Assembly: GCF_004364165.1 (NCBI RefSeq)
Contig: NZ_SOAY01000010.1
Coordinates: forward strand, 310,001 to 374,000
Direction: 5' to 3'
Length of the DNA stretch: 64,000 bases
Source: Maribacter spongiicola
GTDB taxonomy: Bacteria; Bacteroidota; Bacteroidia; Flavobacteriales; Flavobacteriaceae
Program-made: the position numbers and the translations under genes
Notes under the pieces: model-generated
Databases searched by the model: none
Told to the model about the DNA's origin: nothing
Seen by the model: only the letters and a program-made list of their open reading frames with translations
Part shown: piece after piece, positions 28,058-37,215 of the stretch
How the letters are laid out: the number at the start of each line of letters is the position of its first letter
Position numbering within the stretch: position 1 is the first letter of the stretch

Positions 28058-29737
28058 ATGAATAGGACTATTATTATATTGTTGATTATGTTTTTTTGTT
28101 TTAATTCATTTGCTCAAAAGGTTAAGATTAAAAAAGGTAAAATCTTATTAGATAATATCGAAGTTGGGGTTATAGAAGCAATTAACAAATCAGAAATTGT
28201 TTATTCATTTAAAGATTTATCTGGTAATGAACTATTAAAAGCAGATGTAGATATAGCAAACGGGTCTACAAGGCCGTTTGAATTTAATTGGATGACGATA
28301 ACATCTAATAATTATTCTCAAGTTAATACTGTTGATTATAGTATGCTCTCGATGTCGCTTAGTCATCCTAAGATTATCGCAGAAATTCTTATAAAAACAT
28401 ATGGGTTGTATGATGGTAATGGTTTTAGACAAGATAAAATAGACCAATTTTTCTCTCAACCAAGAACCAGTAAGTATAAAGAAGATGCTACTGGAAATGG
28501 AGGTTCAGATATTTCAGGATTAGATGAAGGTTTTGGTGGTAAAATAAAAGTAAAGGATAACCAGGTATTATTTGATAAAGTGCCTGTTGCTATAGTAAAA
28601 ATCAATAATGGAGTATATACGTATACTTCTCTTAAGGATAATAAGAAACTAAAAGTAGATTTTTATGTAGCAGAGCTTGCAGGTACAGATGAAACATTAA
28701 AGTGGCTTGCGGTTTCTGAAAATAAAAGGCGGAGTGAAATTAAAATGGAATATTTATCTGGTAGTGCTAGAGATGAAAATGCAATAACCCAATTGTTGTC
28801 TAAAAAATATAATTTAATCACTTTAAATGGGATCGAAAACGTAGATGAATTCTTTAAAGTAGATCGTAAAAACTTAACAGAAGAATATAGGACAATGTTT
28901 AATGAAGCAAAAGAATCATATATTCTAGCAGAAAATAGTATTAAATATAAAATTATAGAAGAAGGCATTAGGGAAAGAAGTGCCTTAAGTAGTATTGAGA
29001 AGGGTATTATTTATAATAAGGAAGACGATAAGATTCTTGGAACTGTAGAGTCTTTAAAAGGAGTTAATGCTAATTCGGCTGAGTTTTATGTAAAAATTTA
29101 CGATACAGATAAGAGGTTAGTTGCAAATATTATTTCTTTGCCAGATTCTGATAAGAATGAGTATATTCTAAAAGGGTACGATTCTAATATGCATATAGTT
29201 AACCTAGAAGGAGATATGCAGTTTAGTAAGCAGACTTTTTATCGCAATCTTTCTAAGGTTTTAATCGAATATGGTTATGATTTTGCTCTAGATAATGGCG
29301 TAGAACAGGCAATGATAAGAGATGAGAGAATAGCACTTGAGGCTAAACAAAAAATTATTGATGATTTCGAATTTCAGTCAAAAGCAGCTGGAAATTTAAG
29401 GCGAGCGCCGGGCTATGTTATTATGTCAAGTAAAAAAGGAAAAAAAATAGGAGGCTATATTACTTTATATAATAAGACCATTCCATTGCCAGAAGGTGTT
29501 GAAGATTTAGAAGAAGGAAGAATGTTCGGAGACCGTATTGATGGTAAAAAGTTAGGTGAATATTTTCGTTTCGAACAATATATTGAAGCAAAAACAGGTA
29601 TGTTGAAAAAAGCTAGAGACGGAGGTAGTTTCTGTTTATACCTACAAGACGAAGCAGAAAAATGTTTTGCAGGCAAAAAATTGGGTACAGCTACATATGG
29701 ATTTGTTCCAGTTGATTCATTGCAACTAGGTAATTAA
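28058..29737 (+). CDS. Secreted protein of unknown function with an internal duplication
   Basis: I do not recognise this 559-residue protein. It has a signal peptide (about 1-19, FNSFAQ). Two segments look duplicated: about 20-115 (KVKIKKGKILLDNIEVGVIE...) and about 160-270 (KIKVKDNQVLFDKVPVAIVK...). Each starts with a Lys-rich strand, a hydrophobic-D-N/K strand and a VYSFKD/VYTYTSLKD block, and each ends with a helix containing SKKYNLI or IKTYGLY. A third, weaker copy starts near residue 322 (GIIYNKEDDKILGTVESL). The C-terminal part (about 445-559) differs and has two Cys (SFCLYLQDEAEKCF). It is monocistronic between two terminators. Probably periplasmic or surface-exposed. Confidence 0.6.
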   Translation: MNRTIIILLIMFFCFNSFAQKVKIKKGKILLDNIEVGVIEAINKSEIVYSFKDLSGNELLKADVDIANGSTRPFEFNWMTITSNNYSQVNTVDYSMLSMSLSHPKIIAEILIKTYGLYDGNGFRQDKIDQFFSQPRTSKYKEDATGNGGSDISGLDEGFGGKIKVKDNQVLFDKVPVAIVKINNGVYTYTSLKDNKKLKVDFYVAELAGTDETLKWLAVSENKRRSEIKMEYLSGSARDENAITQLLSKKYNLITLNGIENVDEFFKVDRKNLTEEYRTMFNEAKESYILAENSIKYKIIEEGIRERSALSSIEKGIIYNKEDDKILGTVESLKGVNANSAEFYVKIYDTDKRLVANIISLPDSDKNEYILKGYDSNMHIVNLEGDMQFSKQTFYRNLSKVLIEYGYDFALDNGVEQAMIRDERIALEAKQKIIDDFEFQSKAAGNLRRAPGYVIMSSKKGKKIGGYITLYNKTIPLPEGVEDLEEGRMFGDRIDGKKLGEYFRFEQYIEAKTGMLKKARDGGSFCLYLQDEAEKCFAGKKLGTATYGFVPVDSLQLGN

Positions 29738-29744
29738 TATTTTT

Positions 29745-29770
29745 AAACCCCACCTAAAAGTGGGGTTTTT
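29745..29770 (+). terminator. Terminator after the duplicated secreted protein gene
   Basis: AAACCCCAC (29745-29753) and GTGGGGTTT (29760-29768) form a perfect 9-bp stem with a 6-nt loop and T-run. Confidence 0.9.
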
Positions 29771-29819
29771 GCTTTTATAGCTTTAAGATTACTTTTTTTA
29801 CCCGACTTTTGTCTTGACC

Positions 29820-31040
29820 ATGAAATCTAAAAAAACCGCATTACTTTTTATTTTCATAACTATCCTTGTAGATGTAATAGGTATTGGTATTATCCTTCCT
29901 ATTATTCCTGATTTGATTATGGAGTTAACGGGAGAGGGTAATCATATGGCTATTATCTATGGCATGTGGTTGACTACTGCTTTTGCAGGTATGCAGTTCT
30001 TGTTTTCACCCGTATTGGGTGAAATATCCGATAGATTTGGAAGAAGACCCATATTGCTTATAGCCCTTTTAGGTTTAAGTATAGATTATTTGATTCATGC
30101 TTGGGCGCCAACAATTACCTGGTTGTTTTTGGGGCGATTTTTAGCAGGTATTACAGGCGCTAGTTTTACTGTTGCTTCTGCCTATATTGCTGATGTAAGT
30201 ACCAAAGAAAATAAGGCAAAGAATTTCGGATTGATAGGTGCGGCATTCGGAATCGGATTTATAATCGGGCCGGGTATTGGCGGATTTTTCGGAGAGATTA
30301 ATATTCGACTTCCATTTTACATTGCTGCTGGTTTAACGTTTGCCAATTTCCTTTTTGGCTATTTCTTTGTGCCTGAATCTTTGACTCCAGAGAATAGAAG
30401 GCAAATCAATTTTTCAAAAATGATTCCCGGGGTTTCTTTATTCGCCTTACGAAACTATAAAGGCATCTTATTATTGATATCTGCTTTCTTTTTAGCGAAT
30501 CTTGCTGGTCAGGCATTGCCATCAACATGGTCGTATTACGGTATTGAGCGATATGATTGGAATCCGAAACAAATAGGATTGTCGCTAATGGTAGTTGGTC
30601 TTTTTGTGGCTATTGTACAAGGATATCTAGTCGGAAAAATTGTAACGAAATTTGGAAAGCGTAAAGTCATCATATTCGGATTTCTACTTTGGACGGTTGG
30701 TATGTTTCTTTTTTCATTCGCCAAAGAACCTTGGATGCTGTATGCATTCTTAATACCGTATGCATTAGGTGGCATTGCTGGTCCTACTGTACAGGGTTTA
30801 ATTTCTAATCAGGTGTCTGAAAAGGAACAGGGTATTTTGCAAGGATCTATTACCGGTCTGGTTAGTATTACTGCCATACTCGGTCAATTAATCTTTGCTC
30901 CTGTATTTTATTATTTTATACGACCAGAGGCATCCATTTACTTTCCTGGCGCACCATATGCTTTGGCCGCTATATTTCTCTTAGTGGCTTTTATTTTAGC
31001 ATCTACAGCCATGAAAAGGATGGATTTAGAGTCGGAATAA
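29820..31040 (+). CDS. MFS transporter, TetA/TCR-like drug exporter family
   Basis: The 406-residue protein starts at the ATG at 29820; a TTG two codons upstream is possible. It has twelve predicted helices and MFS motif A after helix 2 (GEISDRFGRRPIL). The closest relatives I recognise are TetA-type multidrug or tetracycline exporters. Nothing around it implies resistance, so its natural substrate is unknown. Confidence 0.85.
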   Translation: MKSKKTALLFIFITILVDVIGIGIILPIIPDLIMELTGEGNHMAIIYGMWLTTAFAGMQFLFSPVLGEISDRFGRRPILLIALLGLSIDYLIHAWAPTITWLFLGRFLAGITGASFTVASAYIADVSTKENKAKNFGLIGAAFGIGFIIGPGIGGFFGEINIRLPFYIAAGLTFANFLFGYFFVPESLTPENRRQINFSKMIPGVSLFALRNYKGILLLISAFFLANLAGQALPSTWSYYGIERYDWNPKQIGLSLMVVGLFVAIVQGYLVGKIVTKFGKRKVIIFGFLLWTVGMFLFSFAKEPWMLYAFLIPYALGGIAGPTVQGLISNQVSEKEQGILQGSITGLVSITAILGQLIFAPVFYYFIRPEASIYFPGAPYALAAIFLLVAFILASTAMKRMDLESE

Positions 31041-31059
31041 TATTTTTTCAATTTCAGAT

Positions 31060-31086
31060 GTAACATTTTTTAATTTTTGAATCTAA
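31060..31086 (+). promoter_or_regulatory. ECF-type promoter P1
   Basis: GTAACATTT (31060-31068) and ATCTAA (31081-31086) follow the bipartite AAC / ATCT layout expected for extracytoplasmic-function sigma factors. It lies 27 bp before an operon that itself encodes an ECF factor, so autoregulation is inferred. The motif resembles the promoters at 47720 and 48859, with one nucleotide less spacing. Confidence 0.6.
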
Positions 31087-31113
31087 AGGGTGAACAAAAC
31101 AAAAACTCTTTAG

Positions 31114-31956
31114 ATGAAAACAATTAAATTTTTATTATTCGGATTACTTATTATTTCCTCTCTTTCAATAACTGCACAAGACAATACTTTTGAAGTTGAA
31201 GTTACAGGTGAAGGAGAACCAATACTTTTATTTCCTGGCTTTGCGTGTACTGGTGAAGTTTGGGAAGCTACAGTTGCAGAGCTATCAAAAGATTACCAAT
31301 GTCATGTATTTACCTTTGCTGGCTTCGGTGATGTACCTGCTATTGAAAAACCATGGTTACCCAAAATTAAAGAAGGAGTCGTTAACTATATTTCTGAAAA
31401 AGAATTAGACAACGCTGTTTTAGTAGGGCATAGTCTAGGTGGGGCATTAGCATTGTGGATGGTAGCAGATGGCAATTCATATAAGGAACTAATAATTGTC
31501 GATGCTTTACCTTCAACAGGTGCTTTAATGATGCCTGATTTTAAAAGTGAATATATGGTCTATGATTCTCCATATAACAAACAACTATTAGCTATGAACG
31601 ATACCGATTTTGAAGCTATGGTACAACAAATGGCGAATAGTATGACTAAAGAACAATCAAATCAAGAAAGAATAAAAGATTGGATGATCCAGGCAGATCG
31701 AGAAACCTATGTGTATGGTTATACCGATTTATTAAAGTTAGATTTACGCGAAGATTTGGCTAATATCAATACACCGGTTACCATACTTGCCGCTACAGAA
31801 CCTTATGGCTTAGAAATGGCGAAATCTACTTATGATCAACAATATAAAGCGCTTACAGAATACACCATTGAATTTGCTAATGGGTCATCTCACTTTATCA
31901 TGTATGACCAGCCACAGTGGTTTATAGAGAATCTTAAAAATGCGTTGAACGACTAA
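31114..31956 (+). CDS. Secreted alpha/beta hydrolase
   Basis: The 280-residue protein has a signal peptide (about 1-22, SLSITAQ) and an alpha/beta hydrolase fold with nucleophile Ser107 in VGHSLGG and a likely catalytic His in GSSHFIMYDQPQWF near the C-terminus. It is the first gene of an ECF sigma operon: its TAA overlaps the sigma ATG (TAATG). Enzymatic substrate unknown; the context suggests an envelope or stress-related role. Confidence 0.85.
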   Translation: MKTIKFLLFGLLIISSLSITAQDNTFEVEVTGEGEPILLFPGFACTGEVWEATVAELSKDYQCHVFTFAGFGDVPAIEKPWLPKIKEGVVNYISEKELDNAVLVGHSLGGALALWMVADGNSYKELIIVDALPSTGALMMPDFKSEYMVYDSPYNKQLLAMNDTDFEAMVQQMANSMTKEQSNQERIKDWMIQADRETYVYGYTDLLKLDLREDLANINTPVTILAATEPYGLEMAKSTYDQQYKALTEYTIEFANGSSHFIMYDQPQWFIENLKNALND

Positions 31957-32450
31957 TGGGGTCCAAAGAAATTACATATCAAAAAATCTACGAAGAAAAC
32001 TACTCGAAAGTTATGCGATTGTGCATGGGGTATACGGTAGGTGACGAGTCTCTTGCCAAAGATTTAACTCAAGAAACTTTTATTAAGGTTTGGCAGAATT
32101 TAGACGGATTTAGAAATGAAAGCGGACTCTCAACTTGGATATACCGAATTTGTGTAAATACATGCTTGGCAGAAATACGAAGAGCGCGCAAAAAGGATAA
32201 AAACCTGCAAATTGATAATCTTCAGGTAAGCGATTCTGTTGACAACGCAACAGAAAAGGAAGATATGTTGGTTCGGCTTTACGAATGCATCAATAAATTA
32301 ACTAGTACTAATAAAGCCATAATATTATTGGAATTAGAGGGATTACCGCAGCTAGAGATTTCAGAGATAATGGGAATCAAGCATGAAGCCATCCGTACTA
32401 GAATACATAGAATAAAACAACAACTTACAAAATGTGTCCACAATGAATAA
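31956..32450 (+). CDS. ECF RNA polymerase sigma factor
   Basis: The 164-residue protein has sigma-70 region 2 (about 10-75, KDLTQETFIKVWQNLDGFR and STWIYRICVNTCL) and region 4 (about 105-160, LLELEGLPQLEISEIMGIKHEAIRTR split as helix-turn-helix). It lacks regions 1 and 3, as ECF factors do. It overlaps the hydrolase by 1 bp and the next gene by 8 bp, so the three are translationally coupled. It probably drives its own promoter P1. Confidence 0.93.
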   Translation: MGSKEITYQKIYEENYSKVMRLCMGYTVGDESLAKDLTQETFIKVWQNLDGFRNESGLSTWIYRICVNTCLAEIRRARKKDKNLQIDNLQVSDSVDNATEKEDMLVRLYECINKLTSTNKAIILLELEGLPQLEISEIMGIKHEAIRTRIHRIKQQLTKCVHNE

Positions 32451-33018
32451 TTTTGAAGATTTACAGAATAAATGGCAGAACCAAACTACAGTTTCTGCTA
32501 CCGATTACGGATTTAAATCGCTTTTAAAAAGTGTAAAAGCCATAGAACAAAAACAACAAACAGGTAACGTGGTTTTAACCATTACGATTATCATTTTGGT
32601 TGCGTTTCTACTATATGTTTCCGGTTATAAAAGCACTACGTTCTTACTAGGTATAGGTTTAATGATCGGTAGTTTAGTGGTTAGAATAGCTATAGAATTG
32701 TATAGTTTAAAGAGGTTAAGATCTATTAATTTCAGCAAAGAATCAAATACTTTTCGCAACGATCTAACCAGTTACTATAGTTTTAGAAAATACACGCATT
32801 TCATAATTACACCTTTAGCTCTTGTAGTTTATACCGTTGGGTTTATTGTTTTATTACCCTTATTTGAGGCTAGTTTGTCACATGGTTTTTATATCTATAT
32901 TCTATGCTCATCAGTAGTGTTTTTAGTAGTTTTCTCTGTGTTTTTATACAAACAGATAAAGATTGAACTTAATAAACTGAAACAATTACAATTAGATGAC
33001 GAAGCCATTAATTTGTGA
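32443..33018 (+). CDS. Four-helix membrane protein, candidate anti-sigma factor
   Basis: The 191-residue protein starts at the ATG at 32443 (MNNFEDLQNKWQNQ); an ATG at 32434 is also in frame. A short N-terminal cytoplasmic stretch (1-40) is followed by four membrane helices (about 42-60, 65-88, 113-137, 142-165). The NNFEDLQNKW start is common next to ECF factors in flavobacteria. Because the gene overlaps the sigma gene, I infer it restrains that sigma factor at the membrane. It has no zinc-finger (ZAS) motif. Confidence 0.6.
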   Translation: MNNFEDLQNKWQNQTTVSATDYGFKSLLKSVKAIEQKQQTGNVVLTITIIILVAFLLYVSGYKSTTFLLGIGLMIGSLVVRIAIELYSLKRLRSINFSKESNTFRNDLTSYYSFRKYTHFIITPLALVVYTVGFIVLLPLFEASLSHGFYIYILCSSVVFLVVFSVFLYKQIKIELNKLKQLQLDDEAINL

Positions 33019-33075
33019 TCACCATGTTAAATGACTTATTAAACACATATTACTTATTATCTTTATAAGAATAAT

Positions 33076-33525
33076 ATGGGTCTAATGAAATACGTACTTA
33101 GTTGCTTTTTAATTTTTTGTCTTTGTTTAACCAGTTGTACCTCGCAGAAAAAACTACAAGTAGAAACTCCGTTTGAGATTGGTAATGCTACATGTCAGCA
33201 GTATGCTGGCGGTCGAGAAGAAAGCGGTTCTGGTACCGAATTACGTATTCCGATTTCACTACTTGAGAATTCTGATGTTGAATTAAATGAAGTTTATTTT
33301 CGTGGTAAGCAGGTAAAAGCACTTGTAAACACTGTAGATCATCAAAAGATGATTGTGGTTAGAATTTCTAATGAAATGTCAGATTCATCTGAAACGAAGA
33401 GTTTGAATTTAAATTCAGATGAGGCGGTTATTAGTTATATTGAAAATGGTGAAGCAAAATTTACCAAGATTTCAGGTATAAAACAAAAGCAACCGTTGAT
33501 TTATAATGGTGTCCCCAAAAACTAA
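33076..33525 (+). CDS. Small lipoprotein of unknown function
   Basis: The 149-residue protein has a lipoprotein signal with Cys21 (CLCLTSC). The mature part is a predicted beta-rich domain of about 125 residues with a single further Cys (NATCQQYAGGRE). No family recognised beyond conserved hypothetical. It follows the sigma/membrane-protein pair by 57 bp on the same strand, with a TATCTTTA element in the gap, so it may have its own promoter. Confidence 0.65.
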   Translation: MGLMKYVLSCFLIFCLCLTSCTSQKKLQVETPFEIGNATCQQYAGGREESGSGTELRIPISLLENSDVELNEVYFRGKQVKALVNTVDHQKMIVVRISNEMSDSSETKSLNLNSDEAVISYIENGEAKFTKISGIKQKQPLIYNGVPKN

Positions 33526-33576
33526 CTTTGTAACTAGGCTTTTAATAGGTACTTTTATCGCCTGAATGTATAGTGC

Positions 33577-35037
33577 TTGAATCCACTCAAAAAACTTTTT
33601 AAACAAACTGCAATCTATGGCTTGGCAACTGTCTTGCCAAGGATGCTTAATGTTATATTGGTTCCCATTTATACTGGTGTAATGAAGCCAGGTTCATATG
33701 GTGAAGTCGTGGTGATTTTTGCCTATTTTGCTATTTTCAATGTCTTCTTAGCATATGGTATGGAGACTGCCTTTTTTAGATTCTATAAGGATACAGAAAA
33801 TAGAAAAAGAGTGGTTTCGACATCATTGTTGTCCATTTTGGGATCAACTTTGCTATTTATGCTTATTGGGTTTCTGTTTAAATCTTCGTTATCCGATGTT
33901 CTTGAAATATCAGATGAGTATATAGGCTATGTCTTTTGGATATTAGCTTTAGATGCGTTAGTTATAATTCCGTTTGCTTGGTTAAGGGCAAATGAAAGAC
34001 CTATGCGTTATGCCATAGTAAAATTGATTAATGTTGTCTTGAACTTAGGGTTGAATTCCTTTTTCTTAATTTTTCTACCCAAAATTGCAGCTACAGATAG
34101 TTCAGGTTTCTTAGGTTCTATCTACAAACCAGATTTTGAGATTTCATACATCTTAATTTCTAACTTGGTTTCAAGTGCTGTCACATTAGGTTTAATGTTA
34201 AGGGTTTATCTACGAAGACCATATGTTTTTGATATGGATATTTGGAAGAGAATGATAAAGTATGCCATGCCAGTAATGATAGCGGGTATAGCATTTACCG
34301 TAAATGAAGTATTAGATAAGATTTTGCTAGAGAAGATATTACCTATAGAAATCGCTAGTGATGAAGTGGGTAAGTATGGGGCTTGTGTAAAATTAGCTGT
34401 GTTTATGACGCTATTTGCCACTGCATTTAGAATGGGAATTGAACCCTTCTTTTTTAGCCATTCAGATACAAAACACCCTCAGAAAGCATATGCTCAGATA
34501 ACAAATTACTTTGTAGTATTAGGGAGTATTATATTGTTGGCAGTAGTCGTTTTTTCTGATTTGTTGAAGGTTCTTTTTGTGCGTGATGAAGCGTATTGGG
34601 AAGCGATGCCCGTAGTGCCATTAATTTTATTAGCGGCTTTTTTCTTAGGTATCTACCACAACCTTTCCGTTTGGTATAAGGTGACCGACCGAACAAAATT
34701 CGGAGCATATATTTCAATGATCGGTGCAGTTTTGACCATAATCGTAAACTTGATTTTTATTCCCCATTTTGGGTATATGGCATCTGCCGTAGCAACTTTA
34801 TTGGCTTATGGAACCATGATGTTGCTTTCGTTTTATTTCGGACAGATGTATTATCCTATTCCGTATAACTTCAGAAAAATTATCTTTTATTTAGGAATAT
34901 CAATCTTGTTTTCTATTCTTTCATTTTACATATTTGATAGAAACCTCTTTGTGGGCATACCGCTATTATTGTTGTTCTTAGGCTTGGTGTATAAATTGGA
35001 GTTTCAGAATCTTAAAAAATTATATTTAAATAGATGA
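33577..35037 (+). CDS. MOP-superfamily polysaccharide flippase (Wzx/MurJ-like)
   Basis: The 486-residue protein starts at TTG ([22 protein letters not shown]); the next ATG would remove the first helix. It has about 14 membrane helices and the N-terminal pattern of lipopolysaccharide/O-antigen flippases. It likely turns lipid-linked sugar intermediates across the inner membrane. It overlaps dut by 4 bp and opens a tight operon of envelope genes. Confidence 0.85.
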   Translation: MNPLKKLFKQTAIYGLATVLPRMLNVILVPIYTGVMKPGSYGEVVVIFAYFAIFNVFLAYGMETAFFRFYKDTENRKRVVSTSLLSILGSTLLFMLIGFLFKSSLSDVLEISDEYIGYVFWILALDALVIIPFAWLRANERPMRYAIVKLINVVLNLGLNSFFLIFLPKIAATDSSGFLGSIYKPDFEISYILISNLVSSAVTLGLMLRVYLRRPYVFDMDIWKRMIKYAMPVMIAGIAFTVNEVLDKILLEKILPIEIASDEVGKYGACVKLAVFMTLFATAFRMGIEPFFFSHSDTKHPQKAYAQITNYFVVLGSIILLAVVVFSDLLKVLFVRDEAYWEAMPVVPLILLAAFFLGIYHNLSVWYKVTDRTKFGAYISMIGAVLTIIVNLIFIPHFGYMASAVATLLAYGTMMLLSFYFGQMYYPIPYNFRKIIFYLGISILFSILSFYIFDRNLFVGIPLLLLFLGLVYKLEFQNLKKLYLNR

Positions 35038-35468
35038 ACATAAAAATAATTAATAAGTCGAATCACGACTTACCGCATTACGAGACAAACTCATCTGCAG
35101 GTATGGACTTAAGAGCTAACCTTACCGAAGCTGTTACTTTACAACCTTTAGGGAGAGCTATAATACCAACTGGTCTTTTCATTGAGTTGCCTGTAGGTAT
35201 TGAAGCGCAGGTAAGACCTAGAAGTGGACTTGCAGCTAAAAAAGGGGTTACCGTTCTTAATGCTCCTGGTACGATAGATGCTGATTATAGAGGTGAGGTC
35301 GGGGTAATATTGATAAACCTTGGTAGCGAAGATTTTGTGGTAGAAAACGGAGAGCGAATTGCACAAATGGTCATTGCCAAGCATGAGCGTGCAGAGTGGA
35401 ATCTTGTCGATAGCCTGTCGGAAACTGCAAGAGGCGAAGGCGGATTTGGGAGTACCGGCGTAAAGTAG
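35034..35468 (+). CDS. dut: dUTP diphosphatase
   Basis: The 144-residue protein has all five trimeric dUTPase motifs: [25 protein letters not shown] with the catalytic Asp, RIAQMVI and [10 protein letters not shown]. It hydrolyses dUTP to dUMP and PPi, keeping uracil out of DNA and feeding dTMP synthesis. It overlaps the flippase stop (ATGA-type overlap). Confidence 0.97.
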   Translation: MNIKIINKSNHDLPHYETNSSAGMDLRANLTEAVTLQPLGRAIIPTGLFIELPVGIEAQVRPRSGLAAKKGVTVLNAPGTIDADYRGEVGVILINLGSEDFVVENGERIAQMVIAKHERAEWNLVDSLSETARGEGGFGSTGVK

Positions 35469-35483
35469 TTTTATATACTAAAG

Positions 35484-36425
35484 ATGAAGAAATTGATTTT
35501 TTTGGTCTTGCTTTTCGGTGTTTTTAATACGCTAATGCAGTCTTATGCGCAAGAAAATCAAGAATTAGAGGTAGAGCAAAGCGCTGAAGTTTTTCTAGAG
35601 GAATATTCCGATACTTTTCAAGAGAATTTTTTCGAAGGGTTAAAGCAAAAGGGAATCAGAAATTATGACCGAGCTATAACTTACTTCTTAGAATGTAAAC
35701 GTCTACAACCACAAAATACGGTTGTTACTTTTGAACTTGCCAAGTTTCATTTGTATGATAAACAATTTATACTCGCTCAAGAATATGCATTAGAAGCATT
35801 GAACGGAGAACCAGAAAATTATTGGTATGCAGAAACATTGGTTGACGTTCTTGATGCAAAAAAATCTGTGCTAGAAGAAGTAAAAGGAGATTTGCCGTGG
35901 AGCAACGTCGAGCTAAGAGGTAATTTGGCTGAAATCTATTTTTTAAACGCAGATTACGTTACTGCTAAGGCTGTTTTAAAGGGAATTAAAACGTCTAAAC
36001 AACAAAAGTATTTAGAGCAGAAAATTAATGACTCGATTGCGAAACAAGAAAAAATATCAGTGCCTGTAGCAGATGTAAAGAGAACAGAATCTTCTGAAGA
36101 TTTAAATAGTGTAGAAGGTTATAAATCAAAAATTGAAACCTTGCTAAGTTCTGGTTCTGACAACAATGTTTTACTTGAAACAACCGAAGAGGCAATGGAG
36201 CGATTCCCTTCTCAGCCTTATTTCTATTATGCCAACGGAGCCGCTTTAAATAAAGCGCTGAAATATAAAGGTGCTATAAATATTTTAGAAACAGCGTTAG
36301 ATTATCTCATTGATGATACCCCTTTAGAAAATGCCATTTATAAAGAATTGGCAAATGCATATACTGCAACCAATAATACGGCTAAAGCAAATATGTACCT
36401 TAGCAAAATTAAATCAGGATTTTAA
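35484..36425 (+). CDS. Secreted TPR protein
   Basis: The 313-residue protein has a signal peptide (about 1-22, MQSYAQ) and TPR-like helical hairpins (about 45-160 and 235-310), with a linker rich in charged residues (about 185-215). It ends exactly where the DUF4292 gene starts. TPR proteins here typically scaffold envelope assembly. Specific function unknown. Confidence 0.8.
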   Translation: MKKLIFLVLLFGVFNTLMQSYAQENQELEVEQSAEVFLEEYSDTFQENFFEGLKQKGIRNYDRAITYFLECKRLQPQNTVVTFELAKFHLYDKQFILAQEYALEALNGEPENYWYAETLVDVLDAKKSVLEEVKGDLPWSNVELRGNLAEIYFLNADYVTAKAVLKGIKTSKQQKYLEQKINDSIAKQEKISVPVADVKRTESSEDLNSVEGYKSKIETLLSSGSDNNVLLETTEEAMERFPSQPYFYYANGAALNKALKYKGAINILETALDYLIDDTPLENAIYKELANAYTATNNTAKANMYLSKIKSGF

Positions 36426-37211
36426 ATGACGAAGTTTTTGAATATGATGAAGATTAAGTATGCTTTACTAATGGTTGCGATAGTTTTTATGGCATCTTGT
36501 AAAGGTACAAAGGTGATTTCTGGTGGTACTGTAGATGCAAAATTATCGTCTAAATCGGTTATAAAAGCCCATTATCAAAATGAAGCAGGTTTTAAAACAT
36601 TGGCAGGTAGGGTAAAAATTAACTATTCAGACGGCGAATCTTCTCAGGGTGTTTCCGTCAGCCTACGAATGGAAAAAGATAAAGCCATTTGGATGAGTGC
36701 TCCATTGGGCATTGTTAAAGCTTATATAACTCCGGATCGAGTGTCGTTTTACAACAAATTAGAAAATGAATATTTTGATGGCGATTTTTCTTATTTAAGT
36801 GATTTGTTAGGGACCGAGGTAGACTTTTCAATTTTGCAAAATTTACTGACCGGCCAAGCAATCGTAGATTTAAGAGATGAGAAGTATGATATTGGTATTT
36901 CTGAAGACACCTATAGACTAACTCCGAAGCAACAGGGGACTTTGTATAAAACCTTGTTTCAAATAGAGCCTAAAAATTTTAAAATGGCTTTGCAGCAGTT
37001 ATCCCAACCTGCAGACAAACGTTTGTTAGAAATTGCGTACAAAAATTATCAAAGCATTGATAAAGAAGTTTTGCCTAATGAGATTATGGTAAAGGCTATA
37101 AGTAAGGATAAGATGAATACGATTGACCTGGAGTTTAAAAATTTAGAATTGAACGGAAAAGTTAACTTTCCCTATTCAATACCAAAAGGGTTTAATGAAA
37201 TAGAGTTGTAA
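36426..37211 (+). CDS. DUF4292 lipoprotein (LolB/LolA-like fold predicted)
   Basis: The 261-residue protein has a lipoprotein signal with Cys25 (VFMASC) and the DUF4292 domain (about 45-255; GRVKINYSDG, IWMSAPLGIVKAYITPDRVSFYN broken over two strands). The pattern of long antiparallel strands suggests a LolA/LolB-like half barrel, so a lipid or lipoprotein carrier role is plausible. It starts 1 bp after the TPR gene and precedes an EnvC-like gene. Confidence 0.8.
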   Translation: MTKFLNMMKIKYALLMVAIVFMASCKGTKVISGGTVDAKLSSKSVIKAHYQNEAGFKTLAGRVKINYSDGESSQGVSVSLRMEKDKAIWMSAPLGIVKAYITPDRVSFYNKLENEYFDGDFSYLSDLLGTEVDFSILQNLLTGQAIVDLRDEKYDIGISEDTYRLTPKQQGTLYKTLFQIEPKNFKMALQQLSQPADKRLLEIAYKNYQSIDKEVLPNEIMVKAISKDKMNTIDLEFKNLELNGKVNFPYSIPKGFNEIEL

Positions 37212-37215
37212 ACAG

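Noticed and set aside
29820-31040. Calling the MFS gene a tetracycline resistance determinant
   Set aside because: Family similarity is not enough; there is no TetR neighbour, no mobile context and the composition matches the chromosome.
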